Position numbers and translations under genes: made by a program | In this document: positions 7,862 through 17,480 of the stretch, piece by piece | Layout: each line of letters opens with the position of its first letter | How positions within the stretch are numbered: position 1 is the first letter of the stretch | From: an uncultured Ruminococcus sp. | GTDB lineage: Bacteria; Bacillota; Clostridia; Oscillospirales; Ruminococcaceae | Reading direction: 5' to 3' | DNA length: 53,374 nucleotides | Assembly (NCBI GenBank): GCA_900538575.1 | Contig: UPZA01000013.1 | Location: forward strand, 1-53,374 | The notes under the pieces: generated by a model | Seen by the model: the letters and a program-made list of their open reading frames with translations, nothing else | Databases searched by the model: none | What the model was told of the DNA's origin: nothing

Positions 7862-9151
7862 TTAATCTTCAAATCTTACCTTAATTGCATTTGCATGAGC
7901 TGTCAGACCTTCCTTTTCAGCAAGAAGTACTATATCGTTCTTTGCTTCCCGAAGCGCCTCTTCCGTATAATAAATATAGCTTGAACGTTTAATGAAGCTT
8001 GAAACTGAAAGCGGTGAAAAAAATCTGGCGGTTCCGCTTGTAGGAAGAACATGGTTAGGACCGGCATAATAGTCTCCCAAAGGCTCGGACGCATATTTAC
8101 CAAGGAAAACAGATCCTGCGTTATCAAGTTTTCCTATATATTCCGTAGGATTTTTCATAAGCACCTCAAGATGCTCCGGAGCAATAGCGTTTGCAAGTTC
8201 AACAGCGCAGTGCGGACAGTCGCATACAATAACGGCGCCGTAATCCTCAAGCGATTTGCGTATAATTTCCTTTCTTGAAAGATACTCTATCTGCCTTTCA
8301 AGCTCAGCTATTGTCTTATCTGCAATTTCCTCGCTTGTAGTAATAAGTATTGACGAAGCAAGCTTGTCGTGCTCCGCCTGAGACATTAAATCCGCTGCAA
8401 TAAATTTCGGATCGGCAGTTTCATCTGCCATAACAAGTATTTCGCTCGGACCGGCGATCATGTCGATATCTACTTGACCGAAAAGAAGCTTTTTAGCGGT
8501 AGTAACAAAAATATTTCCCGGTCCTACGATTTTATCAACCTTAGGAATCGTTCCGGTACCGTATGCCATTGCCGCAACAGCCTGTGCTCCTCCCATAAGA
8601 AATACTCTGTCTACTCCGCATACCGCAGCCGCAGCAAGAATATCCTTATTCGGAGCGCCGTCCTTAAGCGGAGGAGTAACCATTATAATTTCCCTGACTC
8701 CGGCAATTTTCGCCGGAATAGCATTCATAAGAACGCTTGACGGATAAGCCGCCGTTCCTCCCGGGACGTAAAGTCCAACTCTATCAAGACCTCTTACTCT
8801 CTGACCGAGCATAACTCCGTTATCCTTTGTATCGGTAAATCCCTGCTGACGCTGACGATTATGAAACTCTGCAATATTTTCCATTGCATTCAAAAGCGCA
8901 TTTATAAAATCTTCGTCTGCTTCTTCAAGAGCGTCGTTTATAACCTCCTGAGGAACCTCGGTATACTCCGGAAGACCTCCGTCGAATTTAATAGTATACT
9001 CATTAACGGCTTTATCGCCGTTTAACCTCACATTTTCAATTATCTCGTTTACAACCTGAGTTACCTTCTTATCAGTTTCTCCGCTGCGCTTTTTCAGTTC
9101 CTCAAGAAATTCAAATTCATCACTGCCGTTAGCATATATTTTCTTTATCAT
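7862..9151 (-). CDS. hisD: Histidinol dehydrogenase HisD
   Basis: Last two steps: NAD-dependent four-electron oxidation of histidinol to histidine, zinc dependent. Family landmarks include GLYVPGGTAAYPSSVLMNAIPAKIAGV, DKIVGPGNIFV, DMIAGPSEI, SQAEHDKLASS (zinc/catalytic His and Gln) and PLGDYYAGPNHVLPTSGTARF. 429 residues, normal. Its ATG shares one base with the hisG stop (TAATG), a stop-start coupling. Confidence 0.96.
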   Translation of the reverse strand: MIKKIYANGSDEFEFLEELKKRSGETDKKVTQVVNEIIENVRLNGDKAVNEYTIKFDGGLPEYTEVPQEVINDALEEADEDFINALLNAMENIAEFHNRQRQQGFTDTKDNGVMLGQRVRGLDRVGLYVPGGTAAYPSSVLMNAIPAKIAGVREIIMVTPPLKDGAPNKDILAAAAVCGVDRVFLMGGAQAVAAMAYGTGTIPKVDKIVGPGNIFVTTAKKLLFGQVDIDMIAGPSEILVMADETADPKFIAADLMSQAEHDKLASSILITTSEEIADKTIAELERQIEYLSRKEIIRKSLEDYGAVIVCDCPHCAVELANAIAPEHLEVLMKNPTEYIGKLDNAGSVFLGKYASEPLGDYYAGPNHVLPTSGTARFFSPLSVSSFIKRSSYIYYTEEALREAKNDIVLLAEKEGLTAHANAIKVRFED

Positions 9152-9780
9152 TACAGATTCTCCTCAATAATTCTGATTAAATCCTCTATTTCCCTTTGCC
9201 TTAATTTAAGACTTACCGTATTAACGATCAGCCTTGCTGAAATAGGCGCGATGTCCTCTATTACCTCAAGACCGTTTTCCTTTAAGGTAGTGCCTGTTTC
9301 AACTATATCTACAATGCCGTTGGATAATTCCAGCAAAGGCGCAAGCTCAACTGATCCCTCAATTTTGACTATATCCACATCCATGCCCTTGCCTTCAAAA
9401 AATTTCCTGGCAACATTGGGATATTTTGTTGCAATGGTCTTTATTCCGTAGCCCTCATAAAAATCTGCTCCCCTTTTAGCTGCAAGAGCAAATTTACATC
9501 GTCCAAAACCGAGGTCGACAAGCTCGAAAAACTTTCCGCTCATTTCCATAATCGTATCCTTGCCTACTACGCCCATATCGCATACTCCATGCTCTACATA
9601 GGTTATAACGTCGTTGGCCTTTGCAAGTACGACCTCGATATTTGCGTCCTTTACAGGTAGAATAAGCTTTCTGCCTTTTTCCCTGACAGATGTGCAGTCA
9701 TAACCAGATTTTTCAAGAAGTCCAACAGTATCCTTTTCCAGTCTTCCCTTGGTAAGCGCAATTCTCAAAGGCTTCTGCAT
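9151..9780 (-). CDS. hisG: ATP phosphoribosyltransferase catalytic subunit HisG (short form)
   Basis: First committed step: joins ATP and PRPP to phosphoribosyl-ATP. Visible are the N-terminal LRIALTKGRLEKDTVGLLEKSGYD and the PRPP-binding segment GIVDIVETGTTLKENGLEV. At 209 residues it is the short form, which lacks the C-terminal histidine-binding domain and needs HisZ for activity and feedback control. hisZ lies one base upstream, consistent with this. Confidence 0.95.
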   Translation of the reverse strand: MQKPLRIALTKGRLEKDTVGLLEKSGYDCTSVREKGRKLILPVKDANIEVVLAKANDVITYVEHGVCDMGVVGKDTIMEMSGKFFELVDLGFGRCKFALAAKRGADFYEGYGIKTIATKYPNVARKFFEGKGMDVDIVKIEGSVELAPLLELSNGIVDIVETGTTLKENGLEVIEDIAPISARLIVNTVSLKLRQREIEDLIRIIEENL

Positions 9781-9781
9781 C

Positions 9782-10966
9782 TTACTGCTCCTCCTTTCCG
9801 CCGACAGTCAAAATCTCGGATATATTCTTTTCTTCAGCGTATTTAACAGTTTCGTCAATACTATCAAAAAGTGAAATTTCAACCTTTTTTCCGCTTTTCC
9901 TCAGATCGTCGGACTTTTTCAGCGCCTCCATTTCATAGCCCTTCTCTGCAAACACTATAACGTCTGCGAGAGCCGCCTTTAATGGACGCCTTTTCAGTTC
10001 AACCTGCGTCACGGCGTCGACATTTACTGCAAAGCCGGTAGCGGGCACATCATATCCGAAATCGGCAATCAGCTTGTCATATCTTCCACCTGACAAAACC
10101 TCTTCCCCATACCCTTCAAGATAACCCTTTATTATAACGCCCGTATAATAATCCGTTCTGTTTACCATGCCAAGGTCTACCGTCAGATTACCGCTGCCGA
10201 TAATAGCGGAAACATTTTTATAAAGCTCTTTCAGACCTTCAAGAACCGAATCAATCTTATCGTCTGAAAACAGCTCGGCGGCCTTATCAAATACCTCTTC
10301 CCCGCCGAAAAGTCTCGGAAGCCTTTTAAGAGCATGGGTAATTTCGTTTTTTCCGATACTATCCAGCATATCGTTTAACGCAGGATAATTTTTAGCTTCT
10401 ATATAATCGCGTATAGTTTCCTTTTGTTCGTCCGTCGCGTCAAGCTTTTCTACAAGCTCTCTGAAAAACCTGATATCTCCGATTTCAAGTGAAAACTCTC
10501 CGTCAGAACAGGAGGAAAGCACTTCTATTGCAGTGGCTATTACTTCGAGATCAGCCATTTTGGAAGACGAGCCGATAAGCTCTATTCCCGTCTGAACCGT
10601 CTGTGCGCTTCTGCCCTTCAGCGACGGCTCCATTGTAAAGACACACTGATTATAATATAAACGTATAGGCAGAACCGCGTCCTTCAGCCTTGTAGCAACT
10701 ATTCTTGCTATCGGAACCGTATTGTCGGGACGCAGAACAAGAAGTCTGCCCTTGCAGTCCGTCAGCTTAAACAGTCTTTCCTGAGGAAAATATCCGGAAT
10801 TATGGTCAAATACATCGTAAAATTCAATGCTGGGAGTAATAAGCTCAGAATATCCTCTGCCCTTGAAAATATTATGAACCTTTTTTTCTATGCTTTGTCT
10901 TATAATACACTCGTCGAATAACAAATCCTTAGTACCCTCCGGGGTAATCAAATCATTACTTCTCAT
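9782..10966 (-). CDS. hisZ: ATP phosphoribosyltransferase regulatory subunit HisZ
   Basis: Paralogue of histidyl-tRNA synthetase without aminoacylation function; forms a hetero-octamer with short HisG and confers histidine feedback. The class II synthetase core is seen: TPEGTKDLLFDE, ITPSIEFYDVF, FKLTDCKGRLLVLRPDNTVPIARIV (motif 2), RTDYYTGVIIKGY and LSGGRYDKLIADFG. It carries a C-terminal domain (to residue 394) resembling a reduced anticodon-binding fold. It is the first gene of the his operon, with a promoter immediately after the polC stop. Confidence 0.93.
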   Translation of the reverse strand: MRSNDLITPEGTKDLLFDECIIRQSIEKKVHNIFKGRGYSELITPSIEFYDVFDHNSGYFPQERLFKLTDCKGRLLVLRPDNTVPIARIVATRLKDAVLPIRLYYNQCVFTMEPSLKGRSAQTVQTGIELIGSSSKMADLEVIATAIEVLSSCSDGEFSLEIGDIRFFRELVEKLDATDEQKETIRDYIEAKNYPALNDMLDSIGKNEITHALKRLPRLFGGEEVFDKAAELFSDDKIDSVLEGLKELYKNVSAIIGSGNLTVDLGMVNRTDYYTGVIIKGYLEGYGEEVLSGGRYDKLIADFGYDVPATGFAVNVDAVTQVELKRRPLKAALADVIVFAEKGYEMEALKKSDDLRKSGKKVEISLFDSIDETVKYAEEKNISEILTVGGKEEQ

Positions 10967-10999
10967 TATTATTTCCTCAATTCGCTTTAGTATGCTAAC

Positions 11000-11028
11000 A
11001 TGATATCACGTCATTCAAAAGAAGTCAA
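11000..11028 (-). promoter_or_regulatory. Promoter of the his operon
   Basis: TTGACT (11023-11028), 17-base spacer, TATCAT (11000-11005) on the minus strand. It begins two bases after the polC stop codon and ends about 34 bases before the hisZ ATG, leaving no room for a T-box or leader-peptide attenuator. Confidence 0.65.
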
Positions 11029-11029
11029 G

Positions 11030-14000
11030 CTAAAATAACGTCATTTGACTCGTTTTAGGCAAATTGCCCAAAGCCCCTAGCTTTTCAAGAGCTTCCATTG
11101 TTGTTTTTGACGCGCCGCTTTTGTTCTGAAGCTCCTCCGCAGATATATAATCCTTTTTCTGAGCAGCCTCATAAAGTTTTACAGCAGCATTATCGCCTAC
11201 GCCGGAAATGGCATTGAATGGTATTCTTATTTTTCCGTCTTCTATAAGATATTTTGTCGCATGAGATTTGTAAATGTCAATAGGCAGAAAATCGTATCCT
11301 CTTGCCATCATTTCATTGATTATAAGAAGAAGGTCGTAGGAATCCTTTTCCTTTGCACTTTTTTCATTTCCCTTTGCCCTCAGCTCTTCAATCTTATTCC
11401 GAACAGAATTGATACCCATATTAACCGTTTCCACATCAAAATCAGCGCCTCTCGTTGTAAAATATGTAGCATAAAATTCAAGAGGCTTATAAAGCTTAAA
11501 CCATCCGAGCTTTATTGCGGCAATAACATATGCGGCCGCATGGGCTTTCGGGAACATATACTTTATTTTAAGACAGCTTTCTATATACCAGTCCGGTACA
11601 TTGTGCTCTTTAAGCATTTCTATAATTTCCGGAGTAAAAAATTTAGGCGCCTTGCCCTTTCGCGTCCATTCCATAATATTAAAAGCCATCTTAGGCTCAA
11701 CGCCCTTGTAAAGCAGGTATGTCATAATACTGTCACGCGTACCTATAACGTCTGAAATAGTGCAAGTACCCGAATCAATCAGATCCTTTGCGTTACCGAG
11801 CCATACGTCCGTTCCGTGTGAAAGTCCGGAAATCTGTAAAAAATCGCTGAATTTTTTTGGCTTGGCGTCTATTAGCATCTGGATAGTAAAACCGGTTCCC
11901 ATTTCAGGTATGCCAAGGCTTCCCGTCTGACAATAGATTTCCTCCGGAGAAACCCCCAACGCTTTTGCAGAAGTGCACATTTCAATAACCTTTGGATCCG
12001 AAGTAGGAACATCCTTTATTTTTATTCCCGTCATATCCTCAAGATGTTTATAGAGAGTAGGCACAACATGTCCCAGTTCGTCAAGCTTCAATATTGTATC
12101 ATGAAGCGAATGGAAATCAAAATGTGTGGTAACAACGTCTGAATCCTCTGATTCCGCCGGATGCTGGATCGGAGTAAAATCATAAACCTCGTAATCCGAC
12201 GGAACGACCACCATACCGCCCGGATGCTGTCCGGTCGTCCTCTTCACTCCTGTACAACCAATTGAAAGCCTGTTTTCTTCGGCGGGATTTGCCGTCTGTC
12301 CTACCTCTTCAAGATAATGCTTTGCATAGCCAAAGGCCGTTTTAGACTGCACTCCGCTTATCGTTCCTGCTTTAAACACGTTTTTTGGCCCGAACAACTC
12401 TTCAGTATATCTATGCGCGCTTCCCTGATATTCACCGGAAAAATTCAAATCAATATCCGGCGCCTTATCGCCGTCAAATCCCAGAAATGTTTCAAACGGA
12501 ATATCATGACCGTCGCGATGCATATCAGCTCCGCATTCAGGACAGTTTTTCTGAGGCAGATCAAACCCGGAGCCTACGCTTCCGTCAGTAATAAATTCAC
12601 TGTGTCTGCACTTCGGACACACATAATGCGGCGCTAAAGGATTAACCTCTGAAATTCCCGCCATAGAAGCTACAAACGACGAGCCGACGGAGCCTCTTGA
12701 TCCCACAAGATATCCATGCTCCTCAGAATTCCAAACAAGCTTCTGAGCAATTATATAAAGAACTGAAAATCCATGCTTAATAATGGATTCAAGCTCTCTG
12801 TTAAGTCTTTTTCCGACAATTTCAGGAAGCGGATCGCCGTATATACTTTTAGCCCTTTCATTCGTGATTCTGACCAGATCTTCCTGCGCTCCAGGAAGAT
12901 CTGGTGTAAACGTTCCCTTTGGAATAGGTCTTATACGCTCTATCCAGTCGGCTATCATATTGGTATTTTCAACAACAACCTCATATGCCTTGTCTTTTCC
13001 GAGATACTCAAATTCCTCGAGCATTTCATCAGTAGTCCGCAGATAAAGCGGCGGCTGATTTTCACCGTCCTTAAAGCCGTTGCCTACCATAAGTATCTTT
13101 CTGAAAATACTATCGTCCTTATCCATAAAATGAACGTCACAGGTAGCGCAAACAGGAATGCCCAGCTTATCCCCCAGTTCAACTATTCTTCTGTTATAGT
13201 CCCGCAGCTCTTCAATAGAATCGGCCTGTCCCTTTCTCACCATAAATTCGTTGTTCATAACAGGCTGAATCTCCAGATAATCGTAAAACCTTGCAAGCTC
13301 CTCTATTTCCTTTTCAGGCCGTTTATCAATAACCGCCCTGAAAAGCTCTCCCGCTTCGCAGGCGCTTCCGAAAATCAGTCCTTCCCTATGCTTCAAAAGC
13401 TCTGATTTCGGCATCAAGGGCCTTTTATAAAAATAATCAAGCTGGCTCATGGAAATAAGCTTATACAGGTTCTTTAATCCTACATTATTGCGTACAAGTA
13501 TAATCTGATGAAAATATTTCAGCTTTTTAACGTCTATTTTATTTACCTTTGTATTAAGGTCTGCAAGTATCTCTACTCCGTTATCGTTTACAAGTCTTTC
13601 TGCAAGCTTTATAAATATCTTCGCTAATATCATAGCGTCGTCGCAGGCGCGGTGGTGCTCGAACTTACCCAGCTTTAAATGCCTGGCCACGCTGTCAAGA
13701 GTATGCCTGCCAAGCTCCGGCAGCATTGCCCTGCTCATAATAAGCGTATCAATGCTTGTATATTCATGCGAAATATTATGACGTCTGCACACCGCGTCGA
13801 TCATCGAATTATCAAATCGGGCATTATGAGCGACCATAACAGGATTATCGCCGCAGAAACGAAAGAATTCTTCTACAGCCTGTCGCTCCTTCGGCGCATT
13901 AGCAACCATACCGTCATTAATTCCGGTAAGCTCGACAATTTTCTGAGGTATAGGACGTTCGGGATTCACCATGATATTAAAGCTGTCTATCACCCTGAGA

Positions 14001-15367
14001 TTCTTGATTTTCACAGCTCCGATTTCAGTCAGCCTGTCCCTGTCAAAATTAAGTCCGGTAGTTTCAACATCATAGATAATAATTTCATCGTTAATGCTTC
14101 TTTTATCTTCTTTTGTTACAATATTCAGCGGAACTATATCGTTTACAACATATGCCTCGCAGCCGTATATTACCTTAAAATCGTCCATACCTGCCGAAGC
14201 GTTCATAGCGTCGGGAAATGCCTGAGCTACACCGTGATCCGTAATTGCAATTGCCCTATGCCCCCATGAATGAGCCCGTTTTATAAGGGTACCGGCGTCG
14301 GTTATGGCGTCCATAGCCGACATATTGGTATGCAGATGAAGCTCAACTCTCTTTTTCTCTGCATTATCAGTTCGTTCTTTCTTTTTAACAGCAACGATAG
14401 ACAGAGGACGTATAGATACGTCTCTCGAAAAGGTATCGAATTCTATATCGCCGTAAACAATAACCGTAACTCCCTTTTTGAGTTTTCCGGTATCCGTTTT
14501 ATCCTTTTCAGGATCAATAAACAGCTTCATCTGTAATGAGCCTGTATAGTCAGTAAGATAAAAAACATGAATTTCCTTACCGTTTTTAGTGGTCTTAACA
14601 TCGGCCGCGTCAAATATATCTCCGATTATCGTAACCTTTCTGTCAAGCTCCTTTACCGCTTCTCCTATCGGTTCGGGTTGGGTTCTTATATTCTTCCCCT
14701 TGATCTGCAATGCAGAATCTGATATTATATCAAACGGCAGATTTAATCCTGACATATCCGCTCGCCGCGCTTCCTGCGGTTTTCTTTCCACGGGAGGAGC
14801 CGCAGAAGCAGAAGGCGCGAACGCAGTCGGTTCCGGCCGCTTTGGAAGAGAAGCGCGTATTTCCTCCATCATTTTATCATGCTCCTCGACGTCAACGCTA
14901 TGCTCTCCGGTAAGCTCCGTTTTTATATCCAAGTTAAACTCGTCTTTTATCAGCTTTGAAAGCTCGTTGCAGAAATTTGCTTTCATCAGCAGATCATAAC
15001 CGCCGTTTTTTATGCCTATTGTTATAAGTCCGTCCCCATACTTCACGTCGGCGTTATCAAGAAAGCCGTTGACTACCGCAAGCTTTCTTTTCAGCTTCGA
15101 TATAAGTTCGCCGTAATAATCCATCGTAAAAAGCTCGGGAGAATACGAGCAGTGAAGATTTATTCGATCAAGATGAAATATATTTTCAAGGCGCTTTTCA
15201 AAGGTGATAACATCGTTGTATGGAATCAGCTTTGTAAATCTTACATAAAAAGAAATTTCTGTTTGATTTGAAGAATATGTAAGCTTATAAATCATACCGT
15301 CCTTCGTAATCTCCGGTATATCGCACGTATATTCGTTTAAAAAATCGCCCAGTCTTATTTCATTCAT
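11030..15367 (-). CDS. polC: DNA polymerase III alpha subunit, PolC type
   Basis: Replicative polymerase of low-GC Gram-positive bacteria. Domain order in the 1445 residues: N-terminal domain (1-200) ending in an Ala/Pro-rich linker, OB fold (about 243-330, beginning KVTIIGDIFDA), PHP domain (from about 340, RVELHLHTNMSAMDAI) interrupted by the inserted 3'-5' exonuclease (from about 428: IIIYDVETTGLNFDRDRLTEIG, later FEHHRACDDAMILAKIF), the polymerase core with a zinc-finger-like CPKCRH...CPECGADMH and catalytic Asp residues in APDIDLNFSGEYQ, and a C-terminal helix-hairpin-helix region. The terminal QMTLF is the beta-clamp-binding motif. It lies 10 bases after ispG. Confidence 0.97.
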   Translation of the reverse strand: MNEIRLGDFLNEYTCDIPEITKDGMIYKLTYSSNQTEISFYVRFTKLIPYNDVITFEKRLENIFHLDRINLHCSYSPELFTMDYYGELISKLKRKLAVVNGFLDNADVKYGDGLITIGIKNGGYDLLMKANFCNELSKLIKDEFNLDIKTELTGEHSVDVEEHDKMMEEIRASLPKRPEPTAFAPSASAAPPVERKPQEARRADMSGLNLPFDIISDSALQIKGKNIRTQPEPIGEAVKELDRKVTIIGDIFDAADVKTTKNGKEIHVFYLTDYTGSLQMKLFIDPEKDKTDTGKLKKGVTVIVYGDIEFDTFSRDVSIRPLSIVAVKKKERTDNAEKKRVELHLHTNMSAMDAITDAGTLIKRAHSWGHRAIAITDHGVAQAFPDAMNASAGMDDFKVIYGCEAYVVNDIVPLNIVTKEDKRSINDEIIIYDVETTGLNFDRDRLTEIGAVKIKNLRVIDSFNIMVNPERPIPQKIVELTGINDGMVANAPKERQAVEEFFRFCGDNPVMVAHNARFDNSMIDAVCRRHNISHEYTSIDTLIMSRAMLPELGRHTLDSVARHLKLGKFEHHRACDDAMILAKIFIKLAERLVNDNGVEILADLNTKVNKIDVKKLKYFHQIILVRNNVGLKNLYKLISMSQLDYFYKRPLMPKSELLKHREGLIFGSACEAGELFRAVIDKRPEKEIEELARFYDYLEIQPVMNNEFMVRKGQADSIEELRDYNRRIVELGDKLGIPVCATCDVHFMDKDDSIFRKILMVGNGFKDGENQPPLYLRTTDEMLEEFEYLGKDKAYEVVVENTNMIADWIERIRPIPKGTFTPDLPGAQEDLVRITNERAKSIYGDPLPEIVGKRLNRELESIIKHGFSVLYIIAQKLVWNSEEHGYLVGSRGSVGSSFVASMAGISEVNPLAPHYVCPKCRHSEFITDGSVGSGFDLPQKNCPECGADMHRDGHDIPFETFLGFDGDKAPDIDLNFSGEYQGSAHRYTEELFGPKNVFKAGTISGVQSKTAFGYAKHYLEEVGQTANPAEENRLSIGCTGVKRTTGQHPGGMVVVPSDYEVYDFTPIQHPAESEDSDVVTTHFDFHSLHDTILKLDELGHVVPTLYKHLEDMTGIKIKDVPTSDPKVIEMCTSAKALGVSPEEIYCQTGSLGIPEMGTGFTIQMLIDAKPKKFSDFLQISGLSHGTDVWLGNAKDLIDSGTCTISDVIGTRDSIMTYLLYKGVEPKMAFNIMEWTRKGKAPKFFTPEIIEMLKEHNVPDWYIESCLKIKYMFPKAHAAAYVIAAIKLGWFKLYKPLEFYATYFTTRGADFDVETVNMGINSVRNKIEELRAKGNEKSAKEKDSYDLLLIINEMMARGYDFLPIDIYKSHATKYLIEDGKIRIPFNAISGVGDNAAVKLYEAAQKKDYISAEELQNKSGASKTTMEALEKLGALGNLPKTSQMTLF

Positions 15368-15377
15368 CTCAAAACTC

Positions 15378-16415
15378 CTAAAGCTTTTCTATTTCCTTAA
15401 GTAATTCGGGAACGATTTCATCCTCGCTTATCTTTCTCAAAACCTTTCCCTTTTTAAATATCACAGCGCATTTATCGCCTCCGGCGATACCTATGTCGGC
15501 TTCCATAGCTTCACCCGGTCCGTTTACTACGCACCCCATAACCGCGACCTTAACGTTTTTGTCAATATCCCTTACGGCGTCCTCTATCATTGAAGCGGCT
15601 CTTACAAGATCAATCCTTGTCCTGCCGCATGTCGGACACGATACAAGCTCAACGCCGCTTCCCTTGCCTACCGCCTTAAGAATGTCCTTTGCGGCGGATA
15701 CCTCTTTTAAAGGATCGCCTGTAAGAGAAACCCTTATAGTTTCTCCTATTCCATCTGCAAGCAGGGAACCGATTCCCACCGCCGACTTTATTATTCCCAT
15801 TCTTTCAGTTCCCGCCTCCGTAACGCCAAGATGAAGCGGATAGCTGCACCTGATCGACGCCAACCGATAGCTTTCTATCATGGTCTTAACATCAGATGAC
15901 TTTATTGAGATAACTATATTGTCAAAATCGAACTGTTCAAGGATTTTAACATGCCTGAGGGCGCTTTCCACAAGAGCCTCGGGCGTGGGAGAGCCGAATT
16001 TTTCAAGAATATCCTTCTCAAGAGATCCGGAATTTACGCCCACCCTAATCGGAACTCCATGCTGCCGGCACGAATCCGCAACAAGCTTAACTCTGTCCAG
16101 ACCGCCTATATTTCCGGGATTTATTCTTATTTTGTCAACTCCCGCCTCCGCTGCGGCAAGAGCCAATTTATAATCAAAATGTATATCGGCAACAAGAGGT
16201 ATTCCTACCTTTTCCTTTATAGCAGGTATAAGCTTAACAGCGTCCATATCCGGTATAGCTGCGCGGATTATATCGCAGCCTGCCTTTTGAAGCTCCTCAG
16301 CCTGTTCAACACTTCCCTCGATATCGTCAGACCTTCTGTTGAGCATTGACTGAACATAAATTTTCTCGCCGCCGAAAACGCAGTTTCCGATCTTGACCTT
16401 TTTTATATTTCTCAT
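15378..16415 (-). CDS. ispG: 4-hydroxy-3-methylbut-2-enyl diphosphate synthase IspG (GcpE)
   Basis: Penultimate step of the non-mevalonate isoprenoid pathway: reductive ring opening of MEcPP to HMBPP by a [4Fe-4S] enzyme. The N-terminal barrel shows GEKIYVQSMLNRRSDDIEGS, PLVADIHFDYKLALAAAEAGVDKIRINPGNIG, and the C-terminal cluster domain has the Cys ligands in VSCPTCGRTRID and VAVMGCVVNGPGEA. 345 residues, the normal bacterial length. It is placed between rseP and polC, 9-10 bases from each, so ispC-rseP-ispG-polC form one operon. Confidence 0.96.
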   Translation of the reverse strand: MRNIKKVKIGNCVFGGEKIYVQSMLNRRSDDIEGSVEQAEELQKAGCDIIRAAIPDMDAVKLIPAIKEKVGIPLVADIHFDYKLALAAAEAGVDKIRINPGNIGGLDRVKLVADSCRQHGVPIRVGVNSGSLEKDILEKFGSPTPEALVESALRHVKILEQFDFDNIVISIKSSDVKTMIESYRLASIRCSYPLHLGVTEAGTERMGIIKSAVGIGSLLADGIGETIRVSLTGDPLKEVSAAKDILKAVGKGSGVELVSCPTCGRTRIDLVRAASMIEDAVRDIDKNVKVAVMGCVVNGPGEAMEADIGIAGGDKCAVIFKKGKVLRKISEDEIVPELLKEIEKL

Positions 16416-16424
16416 AAAAATATC

Positions 16425-17471
16425 CTACCCAAATAATTTTTTTATATCGCTGAATGTAACCGCAATTATCAGAAGCATTAGCAAAGCCATTCCTATCAAA
16501 TGCACAGCTCCCTCATGCTCAGGCTTAACAGGCTTTCGTCTTATTGCCTCTACAACCAAGAAAATGAATCTGCCGCCGTCAAGCCCCGGTATAGGAAGCA
16601 AATTGAAAATACCGAGGTTAATAGTAATCAGCGATGTCAGGCTGAACAGAGACATAACCGATTCCTTGATATTTATTCCTGAATCGGCAGCGTCGCCGAT
16701 AGCGTCAACAAGCCCGACTGGTCCGGACAAATCCTTAAAGCCGTATTTTCCGGTTACAAGATCCTTTAGTGACAGCCACACCAGCTTAGCTGTTGAAACC
16801 GTATCCTTAGCGGAATACGATAATACGTTTAGCGGCGTTTTCTTATGCGCTTTTATATAAAAATCCACCAGTGAACCGGTTGATTTATCTTTAAATACGA
16901 CATCGTTAAGCTCTGTTCTTTCGCCATTTCTCTTAACTACAAGATCATAGCTGTCATTTTCGGAGGAAATAAGCGCGTATTGAAGATCCTTTACTGTCAT
17001 TATATCCATTCCGTCAATTTCAATAATTTTATCTCCTTCGCGCAAACCGCAGTCATAGCTTGAAGCCGAATATTCTGAGGCTGATTCGGAGGCTGTATGA
17101 AAAGAATCTATAACGGTTGTAGGAACTGATGTGTCCATGCATGTAAGAACAACTATTACAATAAATCCCAAAACTATATTCATAAACGCTCCTGCTAAAA
17201 CGACAATCATTCTCTGCCACACAGGTTTGTTTCCGAACGCGCTGCTGCTGTCGCTTTCAGCGTCTTCTCCCTCCATAGCGCAGAAACCGCCTATCGGAAA
17301 CAGCCTTACTGAATATTCTGTTTCTCCCCATTGCTTTTTCAGCAGACACGGGCCCATGCCCAAAGCGAACTTATTCACTCTTATTCCGCATAGCTTTGCC
17401 GCGGCAAAATGTCCGAACTCATGAATAAGTATAATAATTCCGAATATCACAATAGCGAGAATATATTTCAT
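16425..17471 (-). CDS. rseP: Site-2 intramembrane metalloprotease RseP/RasP
   Basis: M50 zinc protease that cuts membrane-embedded anti-sigma factors and remnant signal peptides. Zinc motif HEFGH is in the first membrane segment (about residue 17-21), a PDZ domain spans about 110-210 (YDCGLREGDKIIEIDGMDI), and the third zinc ligand Asp is in LLPIPGLDGGRF near residue 295. Four membrane segments, 348 residues, single PDZ as usual in Firmicutes. It is located between ispC and ispG, a common arrangement in Clostridia. Substrates cannot be told from the sequence. Confidence 0.94.
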   Translation of the reverse strand: MKYILAIVIFGIIILIHEFGHFAAAKLCGIRVNKFALGMGPCLLKKQWGETEYSVRLFPIGGFCAMEGEDAESDSSSAFGNKPVWQRMIVVLAGAFMNIVLGFIVIVVLTCMDTSVPTTVIDSFHTASESASEYSASSYDCGLREGDKIIEIDGMDIMTVKDLQYALISSENDSYDLVVKRNGERTELNDVVFKDKSTGSLVDFYIKAHKKTPLNVLSYSAKDTVSTAKLVWLSLKDLVTGKYGFKDLSGPVGLVDAIGDAADSGINIKESVMSLFSLTSLITINLGIFNLLPIPGLDGGRFIFLVVEAIRRKPVKPEHEGAVHLIGMALLMLLIIAVTFSDIKKLFG

Positions 17472-17480
17472 TGCTGCCTC

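Noticed and set aside
10967..11029. T-box or leader-peptide attenuator upstream of hisZ
   Set aside because: The gap is only 63 bases and holds a promoter; there is no room for a specifier loop, T-box sequence or terminator.
11008..11045. Direct repeat ACGTCATT at 11008 and 11038
   Set aside because: Only 8 bases, one copy inside polC; likely chance.
12773..13405. 210-codon plus-strand frame inside polC
   Set aside because: It is a reverse-strand shadow of a fully conserved polC region, with no ribosome-binding site or family pattern; the same holds for long frames inside hisE, sigE, feoB and spoIIE.
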